From contig JADJBR010000007.1 in NCBI GenBank assembly GCA_016703645.1, positions 1,820,501 through 1,884,500 of the forward strand: a DNA stretch of 64,000 nt, in the 5' to 3' direction. Under the pieces are notes generated by a model. The model was not told the DNA's origin. It did no database searches and worked only from the letters and a program-made list of their open reading frames with translations. This document shows, piece after piece, positions 1 through 9,755 of the stretch (its first letter is position 1; each line of letters begins with the position of its first letter). A program made the position numbers and the translations under genes. Source of the DNA: Zoogloea sp. (GTDB lineage: Bacteria > Pseudomonadota > Gammaproteobacteria > Burkholderiales > Rhodocyclaceae).

Positions 1-1050
1 CAACATGCGCTACGACAAGACGAACTATCTCTTCGTGGTGGATCAACGCAGTCACTATGTACTGATGCCGCCCAAGCCCGATCGGGAAGGCACGGACGCC
101 AGCGGCCTGAAGGACGCCAAGGGCAAGAGCATCTTTGCCGAACTGATCGGGACCGCCAACGCCGGCGGGGCTTCGTGGACTACTGGTTTCCCAAGCCCGG
201 CGAGACCGAGCCGCAACCCAAGCTGTCCTACGCGACGGGCTTCGCCCCCTGGGGCTGGGTCGTCGGCACGGGCATCTATGTGGATGACGTCGATCGCGAG
301 TTCCGCAGCACCGCCATGCTCCTCGGCGGCATTTCAGCCGTCATGCTGATCATCCTGGGCCTGCTGGGCTGGCGGATCAGCGTCAGTGTCACCACCCAAT
401 TGGGTGGAGAACCGGGGCAAGCCACTTCGGTCATGCAACAAGCGGCCGCCGGCGACCTCACGGTGGCCGTGGGTGACGCCCGCGATGGCTCCATGCTCAA
501 GGCCCTGTCAAACATGATGGGAACACTGCGCACGATGATGGGCGAGATCAACGGTGGCGCCAATCAGCTGGTGGGCAACGCCGATCACATCAGCCGGGTT
601 TCCCGCCAGGTCGCCGATGCCGCGGTGCGGCAGTCGGATGCCACGGCGGCCATGGCAGCAGCCATGGAGGAACTGACGGTCAGCTCAAGCAACATTTCCT
701 CCAGTGCCCTGGAGACCGAACAGAACTCTCAGGAAGCCATGCGTCTGGCGGCGGAAGGAAGCGAGCGGGTCGGCCAGGCCTCCGCGGCCATCCGCAAGAT
801 GTCCGAAACCGTGACCGGCGCCTCCAGCCGCATCCTGGCGCTGGAAGAGCGCATCGGCCAAGTATCGTCCATCGCCAATGTGATCAAGGAGATCGCCGGG
901 CAGACGAACCTGCTGGCCCTCAACGCCGCCATCGAAGCCGCCCGGGCAGGCGAGCAGGGTCGCGGCTTTGCCGTCGTTGCAGATGAAGTGCGCAAACTGG
1001 CTGAGCGTACCTCGTCGGCCACCACGGAGATCGAGCAGATGATCTCGGTC
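1..1050 (+). CDS. Methyl-accepting chemotaxis protein, partial at both ends, frameshifted
   Basis: Membrane chemoreceptor that would relay periplasmic ligand binding to CheA/CheW. The window opens inside the gene. Residues before about base 170 look like the end of a Cache-type sensor ([14 protein letters not shown]), and a frame change near 165-180 leads into DYWFPKPGE and [12 protein letters not shown], which are typical Cache endings. One membrane segment follows (about 310-395, [12 protein letters not shown]), then a HAMP-like stretch with LGGEP and AAGDLT. The signalling domain contains the conserved hairpin tip ([20 protein letters not shown], then [10 protein letters not shown]). Similarity stops at about EIEQMIS near base 1050. 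The returning helix of the coiled coil, roughly 150 residues, is missing, so the protein cannot be complete as read. Confidence 0.9.
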
Positions 1051-1057
1051 GGGCATC

Positions 1058-1079
1058 AAGGGGGCTTCACGGCCCCCTT
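1058..1079 (-). terminator. Hairpin, likely terminator of trpB2
   Basis: Perfect 8-bp stem AAGGGGGC/GCCCCCTT around a 6-nt loop, 27 bases beyond the trpB2 stop codon on the minus strand. There is no strong U tract. It also marks the point where the chemoreceptor reading frame loses homology. Confidence 0.6.
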
Positions 1080-1105
1080 CCCCGTTCACCGGAACGCGCC
1101 GTATC

Positions 1106-2474
1106 TCAGGCGTCGACCTTCGGCAGACCGGCCAGGGCAAGCGCCAGAGCCTGTTCATCGTAAGGTTGGTCGGTCAGCTTGCCCGACAGGTAGTTGGTGT
1201 AGGAAGTCATGTCGAAGTGGCCGTGGCCCGACAGGCAGAACAGGATGGTCTCGCTCTTGCCTTCCGCCTTGCAGCGCAGGGCCTCGTCGATGGCACCGCG
1301 GATGGCGTGGGTGGCTTCCGGCGCGGGAACGATGCCCTCGCTGCGGGCAAACATCGCCCGCTTCAAAGCAGGCGGTCTGATGCACGCCCCTGGCCTCGAT
1401 CAGCCCCAGTTCCTTCGCATGGCTGACCAAGGGCGCCATGCCGTGGTAACGCAAGCCACCGGCATGCAGGCCGGGGGGCGTGAAGTCGCTGCCCAGGGTG
1501 TGCATCTTGACCAGCGGCGTGAGGTGGGCGGTGTCGCCGAAGTCGTAGGCATACTGGCCGCGGCTGAGGGACGGACAGGCCGACGGTTCGATGGCGACGA
1601 TGCGGCGCTTCTTGGCGTTGGGGCCGCCGCGCAATTGCAGGCCGATGAAGGGAAACGCGATGCCGGCAAGTTGGAACCGCCCCCACGCAGCCCACCACCA
1701 CGTCCGGATCGTCGCCAGCCATCTCCATCTGCAGGATGGCCTCTTCGCCACGATGGTCTGGTGCAACAGCACGTGGTTGAGCACCGAACCCAGGGCGTAT
1801 TTGGTGTCGTCGTTCTTGGCCGCCACCTCCACCGCCTCGGAGATGGCGATGCCGAGGAACCAATGTGCTCCGGGTACCGGGCCATCACGGCGCGGCCATA
1901 CTCGGTTTTCTGCCGACGGGGATGCAATGCAGCGCGCGCCCCAGGTTTCCATCAGGGCGCGTCGATATGGCTTCTGGTCGTAGGAGACACGCACCTGGAA
2001 GACGGTCACGTCCAGCCCGAACAGGCCGCCGGCGTAGGCCAGCGACGAGCCCCACTGGCCGGCACCGGTTTCGGTGGACAGGCGCTTCACGCCTTCCTGG
2101 GCGTTGTACCAGGCCTGGGGCACGGCGGAATTGGGCTTGTGGCTGCCGGCAGGCGACACGCCTTCGTACTTGTAGTAGATCTTGGCCGGCGTGCCGAGCA
2201 GCTTCTCGAGGCGGCGGGCGCGGAACAGGGGGCTCGGGCGCCACTGGCACAGCACCTCGCGGACGGGCTCGGGGATGTCGATGTAGCGCTCGGTGGACAT
2301 CTCCTGGGCAATGATTGCATTCGGGAAGATCGGCGCCAGATCGGAGGGGCCAAGGGGCTGCAAGGTGCCCGGGTGCAAGGGCGGCGGCAGCGGCACGGAC
2401 AGGTCGGCGGCGATGTTGTACCAGGCCTTGGGCATGCGGGATTCGTCGAGCAGGTATTTGATCTGGTCGCTCGT
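1106..2474 (-). CDS. trpB: Tryptophan synthase beta chain, TrpB2 type, several frameshifts
   Basis: PLP enzyme joining indole and serine to make tryptophan. The N-terminal block ([20 protein letters not shown]) is diagnostic of the long TrpB2 subfamily of about 450 residues, which lacks the usual trpA partner. Conserved stretches include [16 protein letters not shown] with the PLP lysine, [12 protein letters not shown], the glycine-rich loop and the tail SGHGHFDM. The reading frame changes near 1900, 1860, 1755, 1680 and 1370, each time returning to recognisable TrpB2 sequence. An AGGAGG box sits where a start is expected, but the codon there reads ACG rather than ATG (base 2474). No trpA lies nearby. 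Frameshifts in such an intact-looking enzyme point to read errors more than decay. Confidence 0.85.
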
Positions 2475-2551
2475 GGCTATCCTCCTGAATGGTCTTGGTT
2501 TTATGTTCGAAAGCAGAAGCGCGACGGGCGGGCAAGTCCCGCCCGGGCGGG

Positions 2552-2952
2552 TCAGGCGGAGGCCAGGTCTTCGAGGGCAAGACCCCAGCGGCTCATCAGG
2601 AAACGCAGCAGGGTCTCCTCGCCGCCGCTCACCTACCATCGGTCTTGGCCAGGATGAGCATGGCGGACAGGGCCACCTTTGCGAAGGGAAGGATCGGTGA
2701 GATCGTCGGCAAGGCGGGCAAGGCGATGGTCTTCAAGCAGGAAAACACGCTCCTGCTCGGCTTCGTTGATCACGTCACGGCAACAATCCAGGAGGACCTG
2801 GATCAGGGTATCCCGATCGACGCCCACCAGGGCGGCGGTATCGTGATGCTTGAGCCAGTCCACTTCCCGGTTGTCCAGACGGCCGTCGGCAAGAATTGCC
2901 ATGGCAATCAGGCGGGCCAGGGCTTCGGGACTGTTCGTGGGTAGGAGCGCAT
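2552..2952 (-). CDS. TerB-like small acidic protein, frameshifted
   Basis: Putative protein of about 133 residues once two frame changes are corrected. One is just after the start, where a run of C appears one base short (near 2938). The other is near 2635. Readable core: ALARLIAMAILADGRLDNRE, then helical acidic sequence and ALSAMLILAKTDG. The pattern of a short helix followed by an ADG-type acidic loop, repeated late as KTDG, resembles TerB-like domains that may bind metals. It lies between trpB2 and lnt on the same strand. Function is unknown and the family assignment rests on pattern only. Confidence 0.55.
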
Positions 2953-3007
2953 GGTTCGGGGATTTTCTTCGTATTGATGGGCGAACCGCGATGACACGCC
3001 GTCCTCC

Positions 3008-4509
3008 TCAGGCTCCGCCGCCACCCGGCACACGCCAGCGGGCCAGCCCTGCCACCCCCAGGCCAGCCCGTTGCCACCAGCGCAGGGACCGTAGGGCGTC
3101 CAGCCAGCGGGTAGCCACGCACCTCCACCGGCAGCGCGCAGCGCGCCCAGCCGGAAGGGCGGCAGCACGGCCGCCACGGTGCCGTCCGGCATCACCAGCG
3201 CGGTCATGCCGGTGTTGGTCGAGCGCAGCATCGGCCGCCCGGTCTCCAGCGCGCGCACGCGGGCGATCTGCAGGTGCTGGGGCTGGGCCAGCGAATCGCC
3301 GTACCAGGCGAGGTTGGAGAGGTTGAGCATCAGCGTCGCCTCCGGCAGGCTGCGGATCAGCTCCTCGCCAAAGACGTCCTCGTAGCAGATGTTGATCGCC
3401 ACCTTCTGGCCGGCCAGGGCGAGCGGCGGCTGCCCTTCGGCACCCCGCGGGTCTGGTCGGCCATGGGGATATTCACCAGCCCGTAAAACCAGCGGAACAG
3501 GGGTGGCGAATACTCGCCGAAGGGCACCAGGTGCTGCTTGGCGTAATGCCCCGCCGGCGAGCGCCCCAGGCTGATCGCCGCGTTGAAGATGTGCCCGGCC
3601 TCGTTACCGGGTGAAGGTGCCGAGGATCACCCTCCATTGGCCGCGGCAATGCGTGCAGCTCGTCCAGGTAGCCCGGCGGCAGGTACTCCACCAGCAGGGC
3701 AGCGTGGTTTCGGGCAGGACGACCACGTCGGCCGGGTTGGCGCGCAGCATGGTGAGATTCACATCGAGCCAGCGCTGCAGCATCTCCGGGCGCCATTTGA
3801 GGCCCTGCTCGATGTTGGTCTGCAGCAGCGCGACCTTCACCGGCGTGCCCACGGCTTCCGTCCACGAGACCTGGCGCAGAACGCCCCCCGGCAGCACGAC
3901 CAGCACCGCCAGCAGCGGCTCGTGACGGCGTGCGAGCACTGCCGCCGGCATGTCCAAGCGGCCACCAAGGCCAGCAGCCCGCCCACTCCGAACACCCCGA
4001 ACACCGGCGCGAACCCGGCCAAGGGGCTTGGCGGGCTCTGGCTGTAGCCGCTGGCCAGCCACGGAAAACCGGTAAACGCCCAGCCCCGCGTCCATTCGGA
4101 AAGCAGCCACAGGGCCGCAAACAGGGCCGCGTCGCCCCATGCCCGTGCCCTGCCTGAGCGCAGCAAACAGCGCCCCCGCCAGACCGGCATACAGCGCCAT
4201 GGCCGCACAGAAAAGCAGGATGGCGAAGGCGGCCAGGGGCATCGGGCATGCCGCCATAGCGATGGAGGGCCACGTACAGCCACGACACGCCGGCCAACAT
4301 GGCCCCCAGCCCCCAGGCAAAGCCGATGGAAAACCCATGCCGCGCCCTGCGTCGGCGCGGCATGCCTGACAGACCTGCCGGCGCCATGGGGTCGAGCAGG
4401 CCATACAGCAGGCCCAGCTCAGGAAAGCCAGGGGAAGAGTTCGAACGGCGCGTAGGCAAGCACCGACGCGCCCCCGCCAGCAGGGCCAGGCCCTGTCGCC
4501 AGAAACCAT
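3008..4509 (-). CDS. lnt: Apolipoprotein N-acyltransferase, frameshifted
   Basis: Inner-membrane enzyme adding the third acyl chain to lipoproteins. The N-terminal half is hydrophobic, with blocks such as [19 protein letters not shown] and [21 protein letters not shown]. The nitrilase-like domain follows: [14 protein letters not shown], the catalytic glutamate in VVLPETTLP and the catalytic cysteine in [15 protein letters not shown]. The last part reads [10 protein letters not shown] and then a degraded GYPLAGRTPY-type tail. At least four frame changes interrupt it (around 4490, 4200-4050, 3600 and 3130). The start ATG overlaps the corC stop by one base. The end is uncertain; the most family-like frame stops at 3008. 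Confidence 0.85.
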
Positions 4510-5353
4510 CAGCCGGCGGTCGCCTCGGCGTCGGGCAGACGCTCGACGAGCAGGGAGTGAATGCGCCGGCTGTCGGCCCGCAGCACCTGGAAGCGCAGGC
4601 CTTCGAGTTCGATGACTTCGTTGCGCTTGGGCAGGCGCCCCAGCTCGCGGATCAGCAGGCCGCCGACGGTGTCGTATTCGCTGTCGCTGAACTCGGTGGC
4701 GAAGGCTTCGTTGAAGTCTTCGATCTCGGTGCCGGCCTTGACCCGGTAGCGACCGGCCTGGTCGAGGCGGATGTTGTCGGCGGTCTCGTCAAAGTCGTAT
4801 TCGTCCTCGATGTCGCCGACGATCTGCTCGAGCACGTCCTCGATGGTCACCAGCCCCGCCACGCCGCCGTATTCGTCGACGACGATGGCCATGTGGTTGC
4901 GGCTGACACGGAAATCCCGCAGCAGCACGTTGAGGCGCTTGGATTCGGGCACGAAAACGGCCGGGCGCAGCATCTCGCGGAGATTGAAGGATTCGCCGGC
5001 AAAGACCCGCAGGAGATCCTTGGCGAGGAGGATGCCGGCCACGTCGTCCTTGTTCTCGCCGATGACGGGAAAACGCGAGTGGGCCGCACCGATGGCAAAG
5101 CGGGTGATGTCCTCGACGGAGTCATCGAGGCACACAACATCCATCTGCGCCCGCGGGACCATCACATCCCGCACCTGCATGTCGGAGACTTGCAAGGGCA
5201 CCTTCGATGATCGCCAACGCATCCGCGTCAGAACAGGTTGCGGTCGTGGGCGGAATGCAGGAGGTGCAGCAATTCGTCCCGGTCTTCCGGCTCGCGGGTG
5301 AGGAAGGCGGAAAGCCGTTCGAGCAAGGATGGTCTACTACTAGAGGGTTCCAT
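4509..5353 (-). CDS. corC: CorC/HlyC-type CBS-domain protein, frameshifted near N-terminus
   Basis: Cytosolic protein of the CorC family, linked to magnesium/cobalt efflux. Begins MEPSSSRPSLLERL, then EDRDELLHLLHSAHDRNL. Two closely spaced frame changes near 5228 and 5195 lead to the CBS pair (MVPRAQMDVV; HMAIVVDEYGGVAGLVTIED) and the C-terminal transporter-associated domain (YDTVGGLLIRELGRLP). Corrected length is about 280 residues, normal for the family. It sits between ybeY and lnt, as in most proteobacteria, and its stop overlaps the lnt start. Confidence 0.9.
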
Positions 5354-5441
5354 AAAAGGGGTGGATGAGAAATGGGCCATGGACGATGGAGACCGGTCCC
5401 GGACCCCTCCATCGCCCATGGCGCATTGCTCACCTCACCGC

Positions 5442-5924
5442 TCAGCGTTCTCCCGCGTACGGGTCGGCATAGCCCAGGGCGGCGAGAATCTGGCGTTCCC
5501 GGGCTTCCATTTCTTCGGCGTCGGCGTCGTCCTCGTGGTCGAAGCCCTGCAAATGCAGCATACCATGCACGGATAAATGGGCGTAATGGGCGTCCAGCGC
5601 CTTGCCCTGCTCCGCCGCCTCGCGCTCTACGACCTGCCGGCACAGCACCAGGTCGCCCATCAAGGGCAGGCCCTCGGGCAGCGGCATGTCCTCGCCTTCA
5701 TCGTAGGCGAAGGTCAGCACATTGGTGGCGTAATCCTTGCCGCGGTAGTCGCGGTTGAGTTCGCGCCCCTCATCCTCATCGACAATGCGGACAGTGATGC
5801 GCGCCGCGCCGGGCTCGGCGGCCCGCAACCAGCGGCGAAATTCGACCCGGGAAGGGTACCGTCGCGGTTACAGGCGTATTGCACCGGACAGGTCGAGGCG
5901 GCGGGGCAGCTTGATGTCGCTCAT
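5442..5924 (-). CDS. ybeY: Endoribonuclease YbeY, frameshifted near N-terminus
   Basis: Single-strand endoribonuclease of 16S rRNA maturation and ribosome quality control. The zinc motif is visible as [16 protein letters not shown] (HxxxHxxxxxH), preceded by [15 protein letters not shown]. The start ATG at 5924 gives [13 protein letters not shown], and two small frame changes (about 5885 and 5850) are needed to read [11 protein letters not shown] then SRVEFRRWL. Its ATG overlaps the phoH stop as ATGA, indicating translational coupling. Corrected length is about 160 residues. Confidence 0.88.
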
Positions 5925-6908
5925 TGTTGCTGGACTTGTTGTTGCTGGGCAGGCGGGGCAGCGGTGCGCAGCCGTGTTTCTCGTAGGCATCGACGATGCG
6001 TGCCACCAGGGGGTGACGCACCACGTCCTCCTTGAGGAAGTGGGTGAAGGCCACGCCGCGCACGTCGGCGAGCACCTGCACCGCCTCGCCGAGGCCGCTC
6101 TTCTGGCCGCGGGGCAGGTCGACCTGGGTGAGGTCGCCGGTGATCACCGCCCGCGAGCCGATGCCGATGCGGGTGAGGAACATCTTCATCTGCTCCGGCG
6201 AGGTGTTCTGCGCCTCGTCGAGGATGATGAAGGCGCGCGACAAGGTGCGCCCGCGCATGAAGGCCAGCGGGGCGATCTCGATGCAGCCGCGCTCGAAGAG
6301 CTTGGTGACCCGGTCGAAACCCATCAGGTCGTAGAGCGCGTCGTAGAGCGGGCGCAGATACGGGTCGACCTTCTGGGCCAGATCGCCGGGCAGGAAGCCC
6401 AGGCGCTCGCCCGCCTCCACCGCCGGGCGGGTGAGCACGATGCGCTCCACGTGTTCGCGCTCGAAGGCATCAACGGCACTGGCCACGGCGAGGTAGGTCT
6501 TGCCGGTGCCGGCCGGGCCGATGCCGAAGGTGATGTCGTGCTCCTGGATCTGGCGCAGGTAGTCCACCTGGCGCGGCGTACGGCCATGCAGTTCGCTCTT
6601 GCGGGTCATCAGCACCGGCGCCGGGCCACTACCCTGCCCAGCTTGACCACCTCGATCAGCCCCAGCTGGATGTCATCCACCGACAGGGGCGCATCGGATT
6701 TCTCGTAGAAGTGGCGCAGGGCCCGCGCCGCATGGTGGGTCTGGGCCGATGCGCCCTGCAGGGTGAAACGCTCGCTGCGACGGGCGATGGTGACGTCGAA
6801 GGCCGTCTCGATCTGGCGGATGTTCTCGTCGAGCGCCCCGCACAGATTGGCGAGGCGGACGTTGTCGAGGGGATGCAGGACGATTTCCGTGGGCTTCATT
6901 GGCCGCAT
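5921..6908 (-). CDS. phoH: PhoH-family ATPase, frameshifted
   Basis: Predicted ATPase of the PhoH/YbeZ family, partner of YbeY in RNA metabolism. Walker A is [11 protein letters not shown] and the Walker B region is [10 protein letters not shown]; the motif [17 protein letters not shown] is also typical. N-terminal residues ([20 protein letters not shown]) are in another frame from the ATPase core, with the shift near 6620. A second shift close to 5935 would bring the tail to a stop at 5921 overlapping the ybeY start. Start could be 6908 or the next methionine at 6899. Confidence 0.9.
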
Positions 6909-6954
6909 GCTGCCAGACTGAAGCCCGCCGGGGAAGTGAAAACCATCAAAATCG

Positions 6955-8280
6955 TCAATCCCGCGTCACGATCTCGCCACGCAGGGAATGGGCAAGGCCG
7001 AAACGATGGTCACATCCACGAAGTGCCCCACCAGGCGCGGGTTGCCGGCGAAATTGACCACCCGGTTGTTGTCCGTGCGGCCAGCCAGCTCATTGGGGTC
7101 TTTCTTCGACGGCCCCTCGACGAGAATGCGCTGCACCGACCCAACCATGCCGGCGCTGATCGTCGCGGCATGCGCCTCGATACGTTTCTGCAGCCGGGCC
7201 AGCCGCGCCAGCTTGACGTCCTGGGGCGTGTCGTCGGCCAGATCAGCCGCCGGCGTGCCGGGGCGTGAGCTGTAAACAAAGCTGAAGGACGTGTCGAAGC
7301 CCAGATCGTCGATGAGCTTCATGGTGGCCTCGAAATCGGCCTCGGTCTCGCCGGGAAGCCGATGATGAAGTCGGACGACAGGGAGATGTCGGGCCGCGCC
7401 GCACGCAGCTTGCGCACCAGCGACTTGTACTCGAGGACCGTGTAGCCCCGCTTCATGGCCGCCAACACCCGGTCGGACCCCGCCTGCACCGGCAGATGCA
7501 GGTGCGACACCAGCTTGGGCAGCCTGGCATAGGCATCCACCACGCGCTGGGTCATCTCCCGCGGATGCGAAGTGGTGTAACGCAGGCGCTCGATCCGGGG
7601 TTTCGTGCGCATTCGAGCAGGAAGGCAAAGTCGGCCATCTCGCCGTTCTCGCCATCCACCGGCGCGCGCCAGGCGTTGACGTTCTGGCCCAGCAGCGTCA
7701 CTTCCTTCACACCCTGCGCGGCCAGCCCGGCCACTTCGGCCAGCACGTCGGCCAGCGGGCGGTAGATCTCGTCCCCGGGTGTAGGGCACGATGCAGAAGG
7801 TGCAGTACTTGGAACAGCCCTCCATGATCGACACGAAGGCGCTCGCCCCCTTCCACCCGGGCCGGCGGCAGGTTGTCGAACTTTCGATCTCGGGGAAGAG
7901 AGATCGTCCTGGGACCGCCCCGACGCCTTGCGCTCGGCGATCAGCTTGGGCAGGCGGTGCAGGGTCTGCGGCCCGAACACCAGGTCCACATAGGGCGCCC
8001 GCGCCACGATGGCCTCGCCTTCCTGGCTGGCCACGCAGCCGCCCACACCGATGATCAGGTTGGGATTCTTCTGCTTGAGATGCTTGACCCGCCCCAGGTC
8101 GTGGAAGACCTTTTCCTGGGCCTTCTCACGCACGGAACACGTATTGAAGAGGATCACATCGGCCTCTTCCGGGTTGTCCGTCTTCTCCAGCCCATCGGCC
8201 GCCCCGAGCACATCCGCCATCTTGTCCGAGTCGTACTCGTTCATCTGGCAACCGAAGGTACGGATATAGAGCTTTTTCAT
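6955..8280 (-). CDS. miaB: tRNA-2-methylthio-N6-isopentenyladenosine synthase, frameshifted
   Basis: Radical SAM methylthiotransferase acting on adenosine 37 of tRNAs. Starts [20 protein letters not shown]. The N-terminal UPF0004 cysteines are in GCQMN, NTCSVRE and VGGCVASQ. The SAM cluster motif CSKYCTFC is present, and the C-terminal TRAM domain begins around ILVEGPSKK and ends [10 protein letters not shown]. At least four frame changes occur (near 7890, 7790, 7610-7590, 7355 and 6990). The start gives a good fit to the family. It is the first gene of the phoH-ybeY-corC-lnt block. Confidence 0.92.
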
Positions 8281-8286
8281 CACGTG

Positions 8287-8315
8287 TTGACCGACAACAA
8301 TCAAACCCCTATTAT
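8287..8315 (+). promoter_or_regulatory. Sigma70 promoter of tRNA-Met
   Basis: TTGACC at 8287-8292 and TATTAT at 8310-8315 with 17 bases between them, ending 14 bases before the tRNA. It overlaps the leader of the divergent miaB gene. Confidence 0.75.
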
Positions 8316-8329
8316 AGCGGGCTTCGGTT

Positions 8330-8406
8330 GGTGATGTAGCTCAGACGGTTAGAGCGATGGATTCATAACCCATAGGTCGGCGGTTCGATTCCGCCCATCA
8401 CCACCA
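8330..8406 (+). tRNA. tRNA-Met (CAT anticodon)
   Basis: Full cloverleaf of 77 bases with encoded CCA. Acceptor GGTGATG pairs with CATCACC, the T arm is GGCGG/CCGCC around TTCGATT, and the anticodon loop is TTCATAA. An elongator tRNA-Met is most likely; a CAU-anticodon tRNA-Ile cannot be excluded by eye. It serves as the integration site of the following element. Confidence 0.95.
8362..8406 (+). repeat. Attachment site attL (tRNA 3' half)
   Basis: These 45 bases, from the anticodon loop to CCA, recur at 22441-22485 with one difference (T at 8389, C at 22468). This is the classical target of P4-like tyrosine integrases. Confidence 0.92.
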
Positions 8407-8421
8407 AAGAATCAAAGACTT

Positions 8422-8448
8422 AGCCCCGGATAACCTCCGGGGCTTTTT
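8422..8448 (+). terminator. Rho-independent terminator after tRNA-Met, inside the element
   Basis: AGCCCCGGA/TCCGGGGCT stem of 9 bp with a short loop, followed by TTTTTC. It lies 15 bases past the attL end, so the element supplies its own terminator for the reconstituted tRNA. Confidence 0.85.
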
Positions 8449-8459
8449 CTTTTCAGCGT

Positions 8460-8484
8460 TCCATGTAAGAACTTTGTAAGAGAA
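8460..8484. repeat. Element-end repeat, left copy
   Basis: A 25-base sequence identical to 22288-22312, in the same orientation. It contains TGTAAGA twice, spaced 11 bases apart. Likely an arm-type binding site for integrase or Xis. Confidence 0.7.
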
Positions 8485-8558
8485 TTTGGTCGATGCAATA
8501 CAACGTCGATCCACCTTTGGGATGCCCTTGGGACAAGGGATTGAGGCTTTTTGCCAAG

Positions 8559-9686
8559 TTACACCTTGCCGATTTTGAGCCCCGGCAACGCCTTCTCAAG
8601 CTGCTCGGCTACCCACTCAGCAAGCTCCTGATAGTTCATCGGCTCGGTCATCTTGATGCTGTCCTCCATATCGAGGCTGGCAGTGAAGTGTGGATCGTTG
8701 GCCGCTTCCCAATACTGCTCGCCCAGTTTTTCTTGAAGCTTCTCGAACAGTGGCAACGGCAGCGATGTGTCGTGCCGAATCATCATTTCCAGCTCCAGCC
8801 CCTCTGTCCAAGGTGACTGCCGAATCGTGGCTGATGTGGTGCCCGGCACCGTTTCTCCGAATAGGGAGCGATCCGGCAGGATGGTCAGACCCGCCTCACT
8901 GAACCGAAGCTTCTCCGGTGAGTCGAGTATTAGTCGCCAGTTGAAGTCCTGCAAGACTTCCTCCCGCAGCCGTTCCTCCAGGCCTGCCTTCAGCATGTTC
9001 CAGGCGATCAGCCGCATCCCCGGCCTATCGTCAGCCATACCCAGTCGTCCCCAAAACCACACGGTCACATCCACCGTCGCCATCGACTGATTTACCAAAG
9101 GGGCAATCTGACTGATGGCATCGACCAGCACCTTTTCCGATACGCGCCTGCCGATCACGCGCTTGCCGAAGTTCAGCACATGGACATCCGGCTTCACGGA
9201 ATCAACATGGCAACGTATTTGTAGCCAATGGAAGACGGCGATGCCCAGCCCCTTCACGCGATCCTTGAAATCACGCTCAAAGGTGGAGCGAGCAGCCCAG
9301 GCATGTAGGCTGGCCTGGTCGGTGACGCCAACCGACTCGAAGAAAACCATCAGCTTTCGCAGCAAGGCGATGCGCGTCCACATGAAATTGCCCCACAGGA
9401 ACTGGCTGGCGGCTTTGTTGCCTTCTTCATCGTTAGGGAATCGAGCCAGCACTGCCTTCAGGTCGTCTTGTGTGTAAATTTGATGCTGTTGCTGCACCTG
9501 ATCGCGGAAATAGCCTAGCGAGGACAGCACCACCTCCACGCGAACGTGAAAGTTGATGACGGTTTCCATCAAGTCGAGCATGTAATCGGCAGGGGCACGG
9601 TTCGGTTTCACGAAAGGCAGATCAGCAACGGCGTTTGCCAGTACCGAGAAGTCTTCGGGCGACAGTTCGTTCTTTTTCATTTTCAA
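8559..9686 (-). CDS. Protein with HhH-glycosylase-like region, element cargo
   Basis: A 375-residue soluble protein of unknown function, last gene of the leftward element operon. Residues about 130-220 recall the helix-hairpin-helix DNA glycosylase (HhH-GPD) fold. There is a GLGIAVFHWLQIRC segment, then DSVKPDVHVLNFGKRV, where the KPDxHV pattern matches the catalytic-aspartate region, and later a VDVTVWFWGRLG end resembling the iron-free C-terminal helix of that family. The N-terminal third is helical and charged; the C-terminal third is acidic and ends LPGLKIGKV. No signal peptide or membrane segment is seen. The glycosylase link is pattern-based inference. Start MKMKKNELSPED is preceded by a modest purine-rich site. 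Confidence 0.7.
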   Translation of the reverse strand: MKMKKNELSPEDFSVLANAVADLPFVKPNRAPADYMLDLMETVINFHVRVEVVLSSLGYFRDQVQQQHQIYTQDDLKAVLARFPNDEEGNKAASQFLWGNFMWTRIALLRKLMVFFESVGVTDQASLHAWAARSTFERDFKDRVKGLGIAVFHWLQIRCHVDSVKPDVHVLNFGKRVIGRRVSEKVLVDAISQIAPLVNQSMATVDVTVWFWGRLGMADDRPGMRLIAWNMLKAGLEERLREEVLQDFNWRLILDSPEKLRFSEAGLTILPDRSLFGETVPGTTSATIRQSPWTEGLELEMMIRHDTSLPLPLFEKLQEKLGEQYWEAANDPHFTASLDMEDSIKMTEPMNYQELAEWVAEQLEKALPGLKIGKV

Positions 9687-9755
9687 GGGTCCAGAAGTGA
9701 GAACGGCCAGCGCGATGGCTGGCCGGTGTTCCTGGATTTGGTTTGATTGCTTGAG

